From: Streptomyces sp. NBC_00078
Lineage (GTDB): Bacteria; Actinomycetota; Actinomycetes; Streptomycetales; Streptomycetaceae
Assembly (NCBI RefSeq): GCF_026343335.1
Contig: NZ_JAPELX010000001.1
Span: 2,852,001 to 2,916,000 of the forward strand
DNA length: 64,000 bases
Direction of reading: 5' to 3'
Within the stretch, counting starts at the first letter, position 1; each line of letters begins with the position of its first letter. Position numbers and translations under genes: made by a program. Shown here in pieces: positions 7,413-15,905 of this stretch. Under the pieces are notes generated by a model that was given only the letters and a program-made list of their open reading frames with translations, ran no database searches and was not told the origin of the DNA.

Positions 7413-8747
7413 TCAGTCCAGGTATCCCCTCAGCTGGTCCGCGAAGGCGTGGTCGCGCAGCTTGTTCAGCGTCTTGGACTCGATCTGCCGTATCCGTTCC
7501 CGCGTGACGCCGAAGATGCGGCCTATCTCCTCCAGCGTGCGCGGGCGGCCGTCGACGAGCCCGTACCGCAGCTGTACGACCTTCCGCTCCCGCTCTCCCA
7601 GCGTCGACAGCACCGCCTCCAGGTGCTCCCGAAGGAGCAGGAAGGCGGCCGACTCGACGGGAGAGGTGGCGTCGCCGTCCTCGATCAGGTCGCCGAGGGC
7701 CACGTCGTCCTCCTCGCCCACCGGGGCGTGCAGGGAGACCGGTTCCTGGGCCAGGCGGAGGACCTCGCTGACGCGCTCCGGCGGCAGTTCGAGGTGGTCG
7801 GCGACTTCTTCCGGCGTCGGCTCGTAGCCGCGTTCCTGCAGCATGCGGCGCTGGACGCGGACGACCCGGTTGATCAACTCGACGACGTGGACCGGGACTC
7901 GGATGGTCCGGGCCTGGTCGGCGAGGGCCCGGGACATGGCCTGGCGGATCCACCAGGTGGCGTAGGTGGAGAACTTGTAGCCGCGGGCGTAGTCGAACTT
8001 CTCGACGGCGCGGATCAGGCCCAGGTTTCCTTCCTGGACGAGATCCAGCATGGTCAGCCCGCGGCCGACATAGCGCTTGGCCACGGACACCACAAGCCGC
8101 AGATTCGCCTCGATGAGGCGGCGCTTGGCCATGCGGCCCATGACGACGAGACGGTCCAGGTCGAGCGCGAGCTGGCTGTCCAGGTCGGGTGCCGAGCCGA
8201 GCCTCTCCTCGGCGAACAGGCCGGCCTCGACGCGGCGCGCGAGTTCGACCTCCTCGGCCGCGGTCAGCAGGGCGATGCGGCCGATCTCGCGCAGGTACTG
8301 GCGGAACAGGTCCGAGGACGGGCCTGCGGTGTCGGCCGCGCGGGCCCGCGGTGCCACCGGCTCGGGGTCCTCCGCGGTCTCCAGCGCCTCTGCGGGCGGT
8401 TCGGCCGGCTCGGGCGGGCTCTCGGGCTCCGCCTCGGGGTGGTGCGCGACACGGGTCTGCGGCGGGACCGCGACGAGGGGATCGGTCTCCGCGTCCGGCT
8501 CCGTGCCGTCCGTACTCTTGTCGGTCTGGGTGAGGGTCTGGGTCTGCACGGGGGCGACCTCCAGGATGATCGCTGCTGAGGTGTGCGGCAGCGCTGCTTC
8601 GGGAGCGGAGTCGACGGCCTCGCCGCTGTCCGTCCCGTACGCGATGAACGCAGCCGCGGGGTTGTGCGACCCGTGCGGGACGGATCGGCCGCGCTCCGAG
8701 GACTCAGGCACCGGAACCCAGTGTGGAGTACGACACATCGCCGCCAC
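7413..8747 (-). CDS. hrdA: RNA polymerase principal-type sigma factor HrdA
   Basis: A sigma-70 family factor of up to 444 residues. The N-terminal 140 residues are acidic and Pro/Ala-rich (region 1.1-like, poorly conserved). Then follow region 1.2 ([13 protein letters not shown]), region 2 with the core-binding and -10 recognition helix ([37 protein letters not shown] spans it), region 3, and region 4 with the -35 helix ([20 protein letters not shown]). Of the four Hrd factors of streptomycetes, the position beside dnaG identifies HrdA, which is dispensable in S. coelicolor while HrdB is essential. The start is unsure: no clear ribosome site precedes ATG 8747, and several downstream codons could serve. 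The gene is enclosed by two inverted MITE-like copies. Confidence 0.88.
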   Translation of the reverse strand: MAAMCRTPHWVPVPESSERGRSVPHGSHNPAAAFIAYGTDSGEAVDSAPEAALPHTSAAIILEVAPVQTQTLTQTDKSTDGTEPDAETDPLVAVPPQTRVAHHPEAEPESPPEPAEPPAEALETAEDPEPVAPRARAADTAGPSSDLFRQYLREIGRIALLTAAEEVELARRVEAGLFAEERLGSAPDLDSQLALDLDRLVVMGRMAKRRLIEANLRLVVSVAKRYVGRGLTMLDLVQEGNLGLIRAVEKFDYARGYKFSTYATWWIRQAMSRALADQARTIRVPVHVVELINRVVRVQRRMLQERGYEPTPEEVADHLELPPERVSEVLRLAQEPVSLHAPVGEEDDVALGDLIEDGDATSPVESAAFLLLREHLEAVLSTLGERERKVVQLRYGLVDGRPRTLEEIGRIFGVTRERIRQIESKTLNKLRDHAFADQLRGYLD

Positions 8748-8779
8748 GAGGGGCGTGCGGTGACTTTTTGCAATCGGGC

Positions 8780-8803
8780 TGTGACCCGGTGGTTACCGTC
8801 ACA
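8780..8803. promoter_or_regulatory. Palindrome TGTGAC-N12-GTCACA upstream of hrdA
   Basis: Two perfect 6-base half-sites separated by 12 bases lie 33 to 56 bases upstream of the annotated hrdA ATG, in the region expected to hold its promoter. The half-sites resemble CRP/FNR-family halves, but the spacer is 12 rather than 6, so the binding factor is unknown. Confidence 0.35.
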
Positions 8804-8962
8804 AAGAACCGGATGTCCGCGCACCGCCTGATCTGGCACGATCGGCGCACTCGCCGCACGGGTGGACTGCGGTACGCCATCAGCCATTGGTCACCTTGTC
8901 GGGTTCCCCGTCCCGCGCGGTCGAATCGGCATCGGCACGGGAGGCGGAGGTGTGACGTCTCT

Positions 8963-9173
8963 GTTGCCCCGACAGGCACGTTCGCCCCGTCGCGACGCCC
9001 GGCAATCCCCCACTGCCTCAAGGGCGCGGGAGGTGCCCCCACTCGCCACAACGGGCACAGGCCCGCGTACGTCCAGTACGAGGGCCCGCACCCGGCACTC
9101 CCCCAGCCTCCGGCCGGGGGCCCAGAGCACGCACCGGACGCCGCTCCTTTACGGGCAAACGTTGCCGGGGCAC
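8963..9173 (-). mobile_element. MITE-like element, long copy (about 211 bp)
   Basis: Inverted relative to the short copy at 7249-7355 and related to it over both ends. The terminal sequences are imperfect inverted repeats (TGCCCCGGCAACGTTTGCCC at the dnaG side; TGCCCCGACAGGCACGTTCG at the hrdA side). The interior contains the frequent streptomycete hairpin CCCCCAGCCTCCGGCCGGGG (9109-9128) and a second hairpin around 9063-9095. It abuts the dnaG stop codon, where TAG and the element edge again form CTAGTGCCCC. It separates dnaG from the hrdA promoter region and carries no gene. Confidence 0.7.
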
Positions 9174-11074
9174 TAGAGGGCGGCAGCCCCCTGCTCCCTC
9201 AGCGCCTGGTCGTACTGCTGGAGCACCCACAACTCGTTCTGTACGGCGGCCAGTTGGGCCGGGTCGCTTTGGGTGCCGAGGCGGGTGAAGGTGCTTTGGA
9301 CGTCGCGGACGCGGCGCTCCACGGCGCGGCGGCGGACGGTGACGAGCTGATCGCCCGCGTAGTTCTCGTCGACCGTGCGGCGCATGATCGCCTCGACGGC
9401 CAGCTCCGTGACCATCGCGCGCACCGCGTCGTCCGGTGCTGCCTCCCGGACGCGGACCAGGTAGTCCTGCGCGTCCTGGACGCCGTACTCCACGCCGCCC
9501 GCCTCCATGATCGCCTCGCGTACGGCGGCGTAGGGCGCGGCGGTGAACTCGTCGGCACCGTAGGCGTCGAAGGCCGGGGAGACCAACTCGGGGCGCTGGA
9601 GGGCGAGTTTGAGGAGTTCGCGTTCGGTGGCGTAGACGGGGTTGCGGAGGTTGAGGGCCGGGCCTGAGGTCAGGGGGCGGGGGGCGGCGTCGTACGGCTG
9701 CTGCGGGCCCCGGGTCGGCGCCGGTCCCCTGCCGCCGCGGTCGCGGGCCCAACGGGCCAGCTGGGCCACGCGCTTGACGACGAACTGGGTGTCGAGGATG
9801 CCGAGCATGCCGGCGAGCTGGACGGCGACCTCGTGCTGGGCGCCGCTGTTCTTGATGCGGGCGACGATCGGGGCCGCCTCGTCCAGGGCTGCCGCTCGGC
9901 CGGCGGGGGTGTCGAGGTCGTAGCGGACGACGATCTGGCGGAGCGCGAACTCGAAGAGCGGCGTGCGGGGTTCGGCCAGGTCCGCGACCGCCTCGTCGCC
10001 CTTCGCCAGGCGCAGCTCGCAGGGGTCCATGCCGTCGGGGGCGATCGCGATGTACGTCTCGGCGGCGAACTTCTGGTCGTCCTCGAAGGCGCGCAGGGCA
10101 GCCTTCTGGCCGGCCGCGTCGCCGTCGAAGGTGAAGATCACCCGGGCCGAGCCGTTGTCCATCAGCAGCCGGCGGAGGATCTTGATGTGGTCGCCGCCGA
10201 AGGCCGTGCCGCAGGTCGCGATGGCGGTCGTGACGCCGGCCAGGTGGCAGGCCATGACATCCGTGTAGCCCTCGACCACGACCGCGCGGCTGGCCTTGGC
10301 GATGTCCTTCTTCGCGAGGTCGATGCCGTAGAGGACCTGGGACTTCCGGTAGATCGCCGTGTCCGGTGTGTTGAGGTACTTGGGGCCGTTGTCCGCCTCG
10401 TACAGCTTGCGGGCGCCGAAGCCGACGACCTCACCGCCGATGTCGCGGATCGGCCACATCAGACGGCCGCGGAAGCGGTCGATGGGGCCGCGGCGGCCCT
10501 CCTGGGAGAGGCCGGAGAGGAGGAGCTCCTTGTCGGTGAAGCCCCTGCCGCGGAGGTAGCGGGTGAGGTGGTCCCAGCCCTGGGGGCTGTAGCCGACGGA
10601 GAAGTGCTCGGCGGCCGACTGGTCGAAGCCGCGCTCGGCGAGGAACTTGCGGCCGGTGTCGGCCTCCGGGCTGGTCGCGAGCTGTTCGACGTACCACTGG
10701 GCGGCGATCTTGTGGGCCTCGACCAGGCGGATGCGCTCGCCGCGCTGGTGGGACGGGTTGTAGCCGCCCTCCTCGTACCGCAGGGTGATGCCCGCCTGGC
10801 CGGCGAGGCGCTCGACCGACTCCGAGAAGGTGAGGTGGTCGACCTTCATCACGAACGTGATGGTGTCGCCGCCCTCCTGACAGCCGAAGCAGTGGAAGAG
10901 TCCCTTGCTCGGGCTGACCTGGAAGGACGGCGACTTCTCGTCGTGGAAGGGGCACAGGCCCTTGAGGTTGCCACCGCCCGCGTTGCGCAGCTGGAGGTAC
11001 TCGGACACCACGGCGTCGATAGGGACCGCGTCCCGTACCGCCTTCACGTCCTCGTCGTTGATCCGTCCTGCCAC
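9173..11074 (-). CDS. dnaG: DNA primase
   Basis: Synthesises RNA primers at replication forks. The 633-residue protein has the N-terminal CHC2 zinc finger (CPFHDEKS near residue 41 and HCFGCQ near 61), the RNA polymerase core with GFGARKL and GPKYLNTPDT, and a Toprim domain with the acidic motifs EGYTDV and DGDAAG. The C-terminal DnaB-helicase binding region is less conserved and carries a Pro/Gly-rich linker (GRGPAPTRGPQQP). ATG 11074 is natural for the family (MAGRINDEDVKAVRD). It follows dgt and a flavoprotein gene and precedes hrdA, reminiscent of the dnaG-sigma pairing of the macromolecular synthesis operon; the MITE-like element now separates it from hrdA. Confidence 0.97.
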   Translation of the reverse strand: MAGRINDEDVKAVRDAVPIDAVVSEYLQLRNAGGGNLKGLCPFHDEKSPSFQVSPSKGLFHCFGCQEGGDTITFVMKVDHLTFSESVERLAGQAGITLRYEEGGYNPSHQRGERIRLVEAHKIAAQWYVEQLATSPEADTGRKFLAERGFDQSAAEHFSVGYSPQGWDHLTRYLRGRGFTDKELLLSGLSQEGRRGPIDRFRGRLMWPIRDIGGEVVGFGARKLYEADNGPKYLNTPDTAIYRKSQVLYGIDLAKKDIAKASRAVVVEGYTDVMACHLAGVTTAIATCGTAFGGDHIKILRRLLMDNGSARVIFTFDGDAAGQKAALRAFEDDQKFAAETYIAIAPDGMDPCELRLAKGDEAVADLAEPRTPLFEFALRQIVVRYDLDTPAGRAAALDEAAPIVARIKNSGAQHEVAVQLAGMLGILDTQFVVKRVAQLARWARDRGGRGPAPTRGPQQPYDAAPRPLTSGPALNLRNPVYATERELLKLALQRPELVSPAFDAYGADEFTAAPYAAVREAIMEAGGVEYGVQDAQDYLVRVREAAPDDAVRAMVTELAVEAIMRRTVDENYAGDQLVTVRRRAVERRVRDVQSTFTRLGTQSDPAQLAAVQNELWVLQQYDQALREQGAAAL

Positions 11075-11203
11075 AAGGGGATTCTACGGGGCCGAACCGA
11101 CACTCCTGGGGCGAGACCGGCCTCCGGCCGGGGGTCGGGCCCGCCGCGCGGCGGCTGTCGGATGCGGCGCCCCCGGAATTCGCCCACGGTGACGGTCCGA
11201 CAT

Positions 11204-12469
11204 CTAAGGGACGAGGTTTCCGAGCGGTACGTGCGGGTCCGCCAGTGCTTCCGTGTCCACCTGTGTCCTTGAGCGAATCAGCCGCTGGATGGGCTCTGTG
11301 ACGTCCCACACGTTCACGTTCATCCCGGCCAGCACTCGGCCGTCCTTGACCCAGAAGGCGATGAACTCACGCTTCCCGGCGTCCCCCCGGATCACCACTT
11401 CGTCGTAGGAGCCCGGGGGCGCCCAGCCGGAGTACTCCATCCCGAGGTCGTACTGGTCGGAGAAGAAATAGGGCACGCGGTCGTAGGTGACGTCCTGGCC
11501 GAGCATCGCCCGCGCCGCCGCCGGTCCGCCGTTCAGTGCGTTGGCCCAGTGCTCGACGCGCAGGCGGGTGCCGAAGAGGGCGTGCGGGAAGGACACGACG
11601 TCGCCGGCCGCGTAGATGTCGGGGTCGGAGGTGCCAAGCCGCTCGTCGACCACCACACCGCCGCCATACTGCCGTTCGGCGATCGCCAGGCCCGCCGCCT
11701 CCGCGAGGCCGATGCGGGGGGCCGCGCCGATCGCCGCGAGGACGTCGTGGGCGGGGTGCTCCTCGCCGTCGTCGGTGCGGGCCGCGAGGACCATGCCGTC
11801 CTGGCCGACGATCTCCGTCAGCCGGGCGCCGAAGTGGAAGCGGACGCCGTGTTCACGGTGCAGCTCGGCGAAGAGGTTGCCCAGCTCGGGGCCGAGGACC
11901 GCGTGCAGCGGCGTCGCATGGGGCTCGACGACGGTGACCTCGGCGCCGTACTCGCGGGCCGCCGCAGCGACCTCCAGGCCGATCCAGCCCGCCCCGGCGA
12001 TCACGATGTGGCCGTTGTCCCGGCCGAGGGCGGCCAGCACGCCCTTGAGCCGCTCGGCGTGGGCGAGGCGGCGCAGGTGGTGGACGCCCGCGAGGTCGGT
12101 CCCGGGGATGTCGAGGCGGCGCGGCTCGGCGCCGGTCGCGAGCAGCAGCTTGTCGTAGCGGACGAGCGTGCCGTCCCCGCCGAAGCGGACGGTCCTCGCC
12201 TCGCGGTCGATGGCCTCCACGGTCTCGCCGAGGTGCAGCTCGATGTCGTTGCGCGCATACCAGGCCGGTTCGTGGACGAAGACGCTGTCGCGCTCCTCCT
12301 TGCCCAGCAGATAGCCCTTGGACAGCGGCGGGCGCTCGTAAGGGTGGTCACGTTCGTCGCAGATCAGTATCACGCGGCCGCTGAAGCCCTCCGCCCGGAG
12401 CGTCTCGGCCGCCTTGGCGCCGGCGAGGCCGCCTCCGACGATGATGAATGTCTGATCCGCGTCGACCAC
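11204..12469 (-). CDS. NAD(P)/FAD-dependent oxidoreductase, ferredoxin-reductase type
   Basis: A 421-residue flavoprotein expected to pass electrons from NAD(P)H to a ferredoxin or similar partner. It has the N-terminal FAD dinucleotide fold IIVGGGLAGAKAAE, the motif PYERPPLSKGYL typical of rubredoxin/putidaredoxin-reductase-like enzymes, a second NAD(P) fold IVIAGAGWIGLEVA, the FAD motif DPDIYAAGDV, and a C-terminal reductase domain (EHWANALNGG onward). GTG 12469 has a perfect AGGAGG 6 nt upstream. The partner ferredoxin is not in the window. Transcribed in the same direction as dgt upstream (gap 135 bp) and dnaG downstream (gap 129 bp). Confidence 0.88.
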   Translation of the reverse strand: MVDADQTFIIVGGGLAGAKAAETLRAEGFSGRVILICDERDHPYERPPLSKGYLLGKEERDSVFVHEPAWYARNDIELHLGETVEAIDREARTVRFGGDGTLVRYDKLLLATGAEPRRLDIPGTDLAGVHHLRRLAHAERLKGVLAALGRDNGHIVIAGAGWIGLEVAAAAREYGAEVTVVEPHATPLHAVLGPELGNLFAELHREHGVRFHFGARLTEIVGQDGMVLAARTDDGEEHPAHDVLAAIGAAPRIGLAEAAGLAIAERQYGGGVVVDERLGTSDPDIYAAGDVVSFPHALFGTRLRVEHWANALNGGPAAARAMLGQDVTYDRVPYFFSDQYDLGMEYSGWAPPGSYDEVVIRGDAGKREFIAFWVKDGRVLAGMNVNVWDVTEPIQRLIRSRTQVDTEALADPHVPLGNLVP

Positions 12470-12604
12470 GTGATGCCTCCTGGTAATGATGCCGCCACAT
12501 GCGAGCGTCCCGCACGGAGCGTGATGGGGGAAGAGGGAGTGGCCCGATCAGGCCACGGAGGGTCACATTCGGGCTCTTTTGGCGTCACCCGCGTCCCGTC
12601 TGTC

Positions 12605-13858
12605 TCACCGATGCCCCGTCAGACTCGAGTGAAGTGAGCGGGCCGAGGCGTCGGTGAGGGAGGCGATCTGGTCGACGATCACGCGCGCCCGGGCCCTGTC
12701 GTCGGGGGCCTGGTCGAACAGGGCGCGGAACTGGGGGTCGAGGCCGTCGGGGGCGCGCGCGGTGAGTGCCTCGGCCAGCTCGGCGACCACGATCCGCTGG
12801 TCGGCCCGCAGCCGCTCCTGCTCGGCGCGCTGCATGACGTACCGGTCGGCGACCGCCTTGAGGACCGCGCACTCCAGCCGGGTCTCGTGCGGTACGACGA
12901 GTTCGGCGCCGTACCGGGTGAGCCGGCCGGTGCCGTACGCCGCGCGGGTGGCGGTCTCGGCGGCGAGGCAGAAGCGGCCGATGAGCTGGCTGGTGGCGTC
13001 CTTGAGGCGGGCCTGGGCGGCCGCGGAACCGTCGTAGCCGTGCGGCCACCACTCCTCGTCCTGGAGGCGGTCCAGGGCGGCGGCGAGCTCGGCGGGGTCG
13101 GTGTCCGCGGGGACGTAGCGGCCGACGGCGACCTCGAAGACCGCCTGCCGTTCGGGTTCGGCGTGCAGGCAGTTGGGGTCGATGTGTCCGGCGTGCAGGC
13201 CGTCCTCGACGTCGTGCACCGAGTACGCCACGTCGTCCGACCAGTCCATGACCTGGGCCTCGAAGGTGGTGCGGGTTTCGGGGGCCTCCTTGCGGACCCA
13301 GTCGAAGACCGGGCGGTCGTCCTCGTAGACGCCGAACTTCGGGGAGTCCGGGGCGGTGGGATGGGCGCCCCTCGGCCAGGGGTACTTGGTGGCCGCGTCC
13401 AGGGTGGCGCGGGTGAGGTTGAGGCCGACGGAGCCCTCCGGGGTGAACCGTTTGGGCTCGATACGGGTGAGGAGCCTCAGGGACTGGGCGTTGCCCTCGA
13501 AGCCGCCGCAGTTCTCGGCGAACTCGTTCAGTGCCTGTTCGCCGTTGTGGCCGAAGGGCGGGTGGCCGAGGTCGTGGGAGAGGCAGGCGGCTTCCACGAG
13601 GTCGGGGTCGCAGCCGAGGGCTGCGCCGAGCTCCCGGCCGACCTGGGCGCACTCCAGGGAGTGGGTGAGGCGGGTGCGGGGGCTGGCATCCCACACCTGG
13701 CTGCGGGTGCCCGGGGTGACGACCTGGGTTTTGCCTGCGAGCCTTCTCAGCGCCGAGGAGTGCAGGATGCGTGCCCGGTCCCGCTGGAAGGCGGTGCGGC
13801 CGGGGCGTTTGTCAGGTTCTGGGGCCCAGCGTTCGGTTGACGACAGGTCGTACGGCAT
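12605..13858 (-). CDS. dgt: Deoxyguanosinetriphosphate triphosphohydrolase-like protein
   Basis: Hydrolyses dNTPs, classically dGTP, to nucleoside plus triphosphate. The protein has about 417 residues. The HD-domain metal motif is split in the usual way: RLTHSLEC near residue 60 and [14 protein letters not shown] near residue 93, then [16 protein letters not shown] near 204 gives the final Asp. The start at 13858 ([14 protein letters not shown]) is chosen because homologues begin with this sequence; the upstream in-frame codon at 13900 would add 14 residues with a Cys pair. No good ribosome site precedes it, so the message may be leaderless. A dgt gene beside dnaG is a common actinobacterial arrangement. 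Confidence 0.9.
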   Translation of the reverse strand: MPYDLSSTERWAPEPDKRPGRTAFQRDRARILHSSALRRLAGKTQVVTPGTRSQVWDASPRTRLTHSLECAQVGRELGAALGCDPDLVEAACLSHDLGHPPFGHNGEQALNEFAENCGGFEGNAQSLRLLTRIEPKRFTPEGSVGLNLTRATLDAATKYPWPRGAHPTAPDSPKFGVYEDDRPVFDWVRKEAPETRTTFEAQVMDWSDDVAYSVHDVEDGLHAGHIDPNCLHAEPERQAVFEVAVGRYVPADTDPAELAAALDRLQDEEWWPHGYDGSAAAQARLKDATSQLIGRFCLAAETATRAAYGTGRLTRYGAELVVPHETRLECAVLKAVADRYVMQRAEQERLRADQRIVVAELAEALTARAPDGLDPQFRALFDQAPDDRARARVIVDQIASLTDASARSLHSSLTGHR

Positions 13859-13913
13859 GACTCGACAGTAAGGGCACGGACTGACAATCCGCCCATGCAT
13901 CCGCCGAGTACTG

Positions 13914-14879
13914 TCATACGGCGAGTGCGGGTCGTGCGGGGCCGGTCGCGCCCTGGGGCGCAGCCGCGGACCGACGCGGCCCCGCGCCCCTGAGGTCGGT
14001 GATCGGCGCCCGCGTCGACAGTGCCTGGTCGTAGCGGTGGACGACCAGCTCGGCCATCGCGGGATGCGTGCCCAGGGGGGCCGAGGCGATCCACGGGGCC
14101 GCCTGCGCGCACTCCGTGGCGAAGCGGCCGGGGGCCGTGAAGTACGAGGCGACGGCCACCCGGTGGCGGCCGCTCGCGATCAGGGCGCGGATCGCGTCAG
14201 GGACCCTCGGGGCGGCTGTGGTGGCGTAGGCGGGGACCACCGGGACGCCCAGGCGTTCGGACAGCAGGAGGGCCGTGCGGTTGGTGTCGACCTTGGACTC
14301 CGGATCCCGGGAGCCCGCTGCGGCGAGGACGACCGCGCTGGTGCGGCGGGTCGCCTCGTCCATACGGGTGCGCCAGCCGGCCTCGACCAGACGGTCGGCC
14401 AGGGCTTTCGCGAGGAGGGGGTGCGGGCCGAGCGGGGCGGCCACGCGCGTGCGTGCCTCGGCCGCGGCGGCCATCTCCGGGATGTCCTGCTTGACGTGAT
14501 AGCCGCGGCCGAGGAGCAGGGGGACGAGGACCGCCTCGCCGGTGCCCAGGCCGGCGAGCGTGTCGGGGAGCAGGGGTTCGTTCAGTTCGATGTGGCCCAG
14601 GTGGACCGGAAGGCCGGGGCGCTGTTCGCGGACGCGGTCCAGGAGCGTGCGGACGGTGCTCAGGGCGCGCGGGTCACGGCTGCCGTGCGCCACGACGACG
14701 AGCGCGGGAGGGCCCGGGCGCCGCCTGCCGTTGAGGGAGACGAGGCTGAGCTGGCTGGCGAGCTGGCTGCTGATCCGGTTCATGAGGTGCGCCGTACTGT
14801 CGAGGTGGGCCGCCGGGACTGGCTGGGCCGCACCGGGCTTGGACACGGACTCGTCGCGAGGAGGGTTCGACGGCGTCAT
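13914..14879 (-). CDS. Sirohydrochlorin chelatase (CbiX/SirB family)
   Basis: Class II chelatase that inserts Fe or Co into sirohydrochlorin; siroheme is the cofactor of the NirB nitrite reductase encoded further along this window. Two homologous CbiX halves are visible. The first begins [14 protein letters not shown] with the metal-binding His and has [10 protein letters not shown] and [17 protein letters not shown]. The second begins [13 protein letters not shown] and has [11 protein letters not shown] and [13 protein letters not shown]. The catalytic His is kept only in the first half (second half reads AAGSRD), as usual. A 50-residue disordered leader precedes the domain. ATG 14879 was taken; the frame is open to 14909. 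It lies 55 bp upstream of dgt on the same strand. Confidence 0.88.
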   Translation of the reverse strand: MTPSNPPRDESVSKPGAAQPVPAAHLDSTAHLMNRISSQLASQLSLVSLNGRRRPGPPALVVVAHGSRDPRALSTVRTLLDRVREQRPGLPVHLGHIELNEPLLPDTLAGLGTGEAVLVPLLLGRGYHVKQDIPEMAAAAEARTRVAAPLGPHPLLAKALADRLVEAGWRTRMDEATRRTSAVVLAAAGSRDPESKVDTNRTALLLSERLGVPVVPAYATTAAPRVPDAIRALIASGRHRVAVASYFTAPGRFATECAQAAPWIASAPLGTHPAMAELVVHRYDQALSTRAPITDLRGAGPRRSAAAPQGATGPARPALAV

Positions 14880-15104
14880 GGACCGATGGTGGCGGCGAGA
14901 GGTTGCCACGCCGTTGCACGAGAATGACGGGCGTTTTCCGGCAGTTCACCGTGAGGGGTGTGGGGTGTGTGAGGTGACGTGACCTGCGGTTTCCCATCTC
15001 GGAGTGAACCTGGTCACGTATCACGTGCCGAACCGTCCGGCCTGACAGGGCGTCTACGACTGTCGAAAGGCCGGCCGGGGGGCCGACCGGGAGGGGACCG
15101 TCCG

Positions 15105-15881
15105 ATGCGCCGACCCACGCTGCGCAGACCGCGCCTGCCCCGCACGCGCGCCGGCCGGCGCAGGCTGGTGCAGGCCGTGATGGCCGGCTGCGTGCTCGCG
15201 CTGCTGCCGTCGACCTGGATGTACGTCGTCACGGATGACCGGCTGCGTACGACGGCCGACGCGCCCCGCACCGAGGTCGCCGTCGTCTTCGGCGCCGGCC
15301 TCTGGGAGGGCGAGCCCTCCCCCTACCTGGCGCACCGTCTCGACGCGGCGGCCAAGCTGTATCGCGAGGACCGTGTCGAGGTCGTCCTTGTCACCGGTGA
15401 CAACAGCCGCAAGGACTACGACGAACCCGACGCCATGCGCACGTACCTGACGAAGCACGGTGTCCCCGGCTCCCGGGTCGTCAGCGACTACGCCGGCTTC
15501 GACACCTGGGACTCCTGCGTCCGGGCCAGGAAGGTCTTCGGCGTCGACAGGGCCCTGCTGATCAGCCAGGGCTTCCACATCCGGCGGGCGGTCGCACTCT
15601 GTCAGGCGGCGGGCATCGAGTCGTACGGCATCGGGGTCGACGCCAAGCACGACAGGACCTGGTACTACGGCGGCACCCGCGAGATCTTCGCGGCGGGCAA
15701 GGCGGCCCTGGACGCGGTGTTCCACCCGGACCCCCGGTTCCTCGGGCCGAAGGAACCAGGGGTGACGAAGGCGCTCGCCGACGCCCGCCGACGGCCGGAG
15801 CGGTGCGTGCCTCACTCCGTCGGGGCCCGCGCGGGGAGACCGCCGTCTTGCCCGCGTAACGAGCGGCTCTCGCGGACGTAA
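15105..15881 (+). CDS. SanA/YdcF-family (ElyC) membrane protein
   Basis: A 258-residue protein with an Arg-rich N-terminus, one membrane anchor (about residues 24 to 45) and an extracytoplasmic DUF218 domain. DUF218 signature segments are VVFGAGLWEGEPSPYLAHRLDAA, VTGDNSRKDYDEPDAM, and DTWDSCVRARKVFG. E. coli relatives SanA and ElyC affect envelope barrier function and peptidoglycan precursor lipid metabolism. ATG 15105 has GAGGGGA 7 nt upstream. The last 30 residues are Arg-rich and probably non-conserved; the stop codon lies inside the GlnR-like box of nasA. Confidence 0.85.
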   Translation: MRRPTLRRPRLPRTRAGRRRLVQAVMAGCVLALLPSTWMYVVTDDRLRTTADAPRTEVAVVFGAGLWEGEPSPYLAHRLDAAAKLYREDRVEVVLVTGDNSRKDYDEPDAMRTYLTKHGVPGSRVVSDYAGFDTWDSCVRARKVFGVDRALLISQGFHIRRAVALCQAAGIESYGIGVDAKHDRTWYYGGTREIFAAGKAALDAVFHPDPRFLGPKEPGVTKALADARRRPERCVPHSVGARAGRPPSCPRNERLSRT

Positions 15882-15882
15882 C
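15845..15882 (+). promoter_or_regulatory. GlnR-like box upstream of nasA
   Basis: Four 5-base elements each separated by exactly 6 bases: GTCTT, GTAAC (15856-15860), CTCTC, GTAAC (15878-15882). This matches the published actinobacterial GlnR layout gTnAc-n6-GaAAc repeated twice, with the second element of each pair strong. It ends 23 nt before the nasA ATG and overlaps the end of the upstream gene. A box of the same layout and distance precedes the nir operon at 23936. GlnR control of nasA and nirB is established in S. coelicolor; binding here is inferred. Confidence 0.65.
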
Positions 15883-15905
15883 ACGGCCGAAGCACGCTGA
15901 AGGGC

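Noticed and set aside
14880..15104. Cobalamin or other riboswitch before the chelatase or znuA
   Set aside because: No B12-box-like or other conserved aptamer element is visible in 14880-15104 or 50352-50536; the znuA region is explained by Zur boxes.
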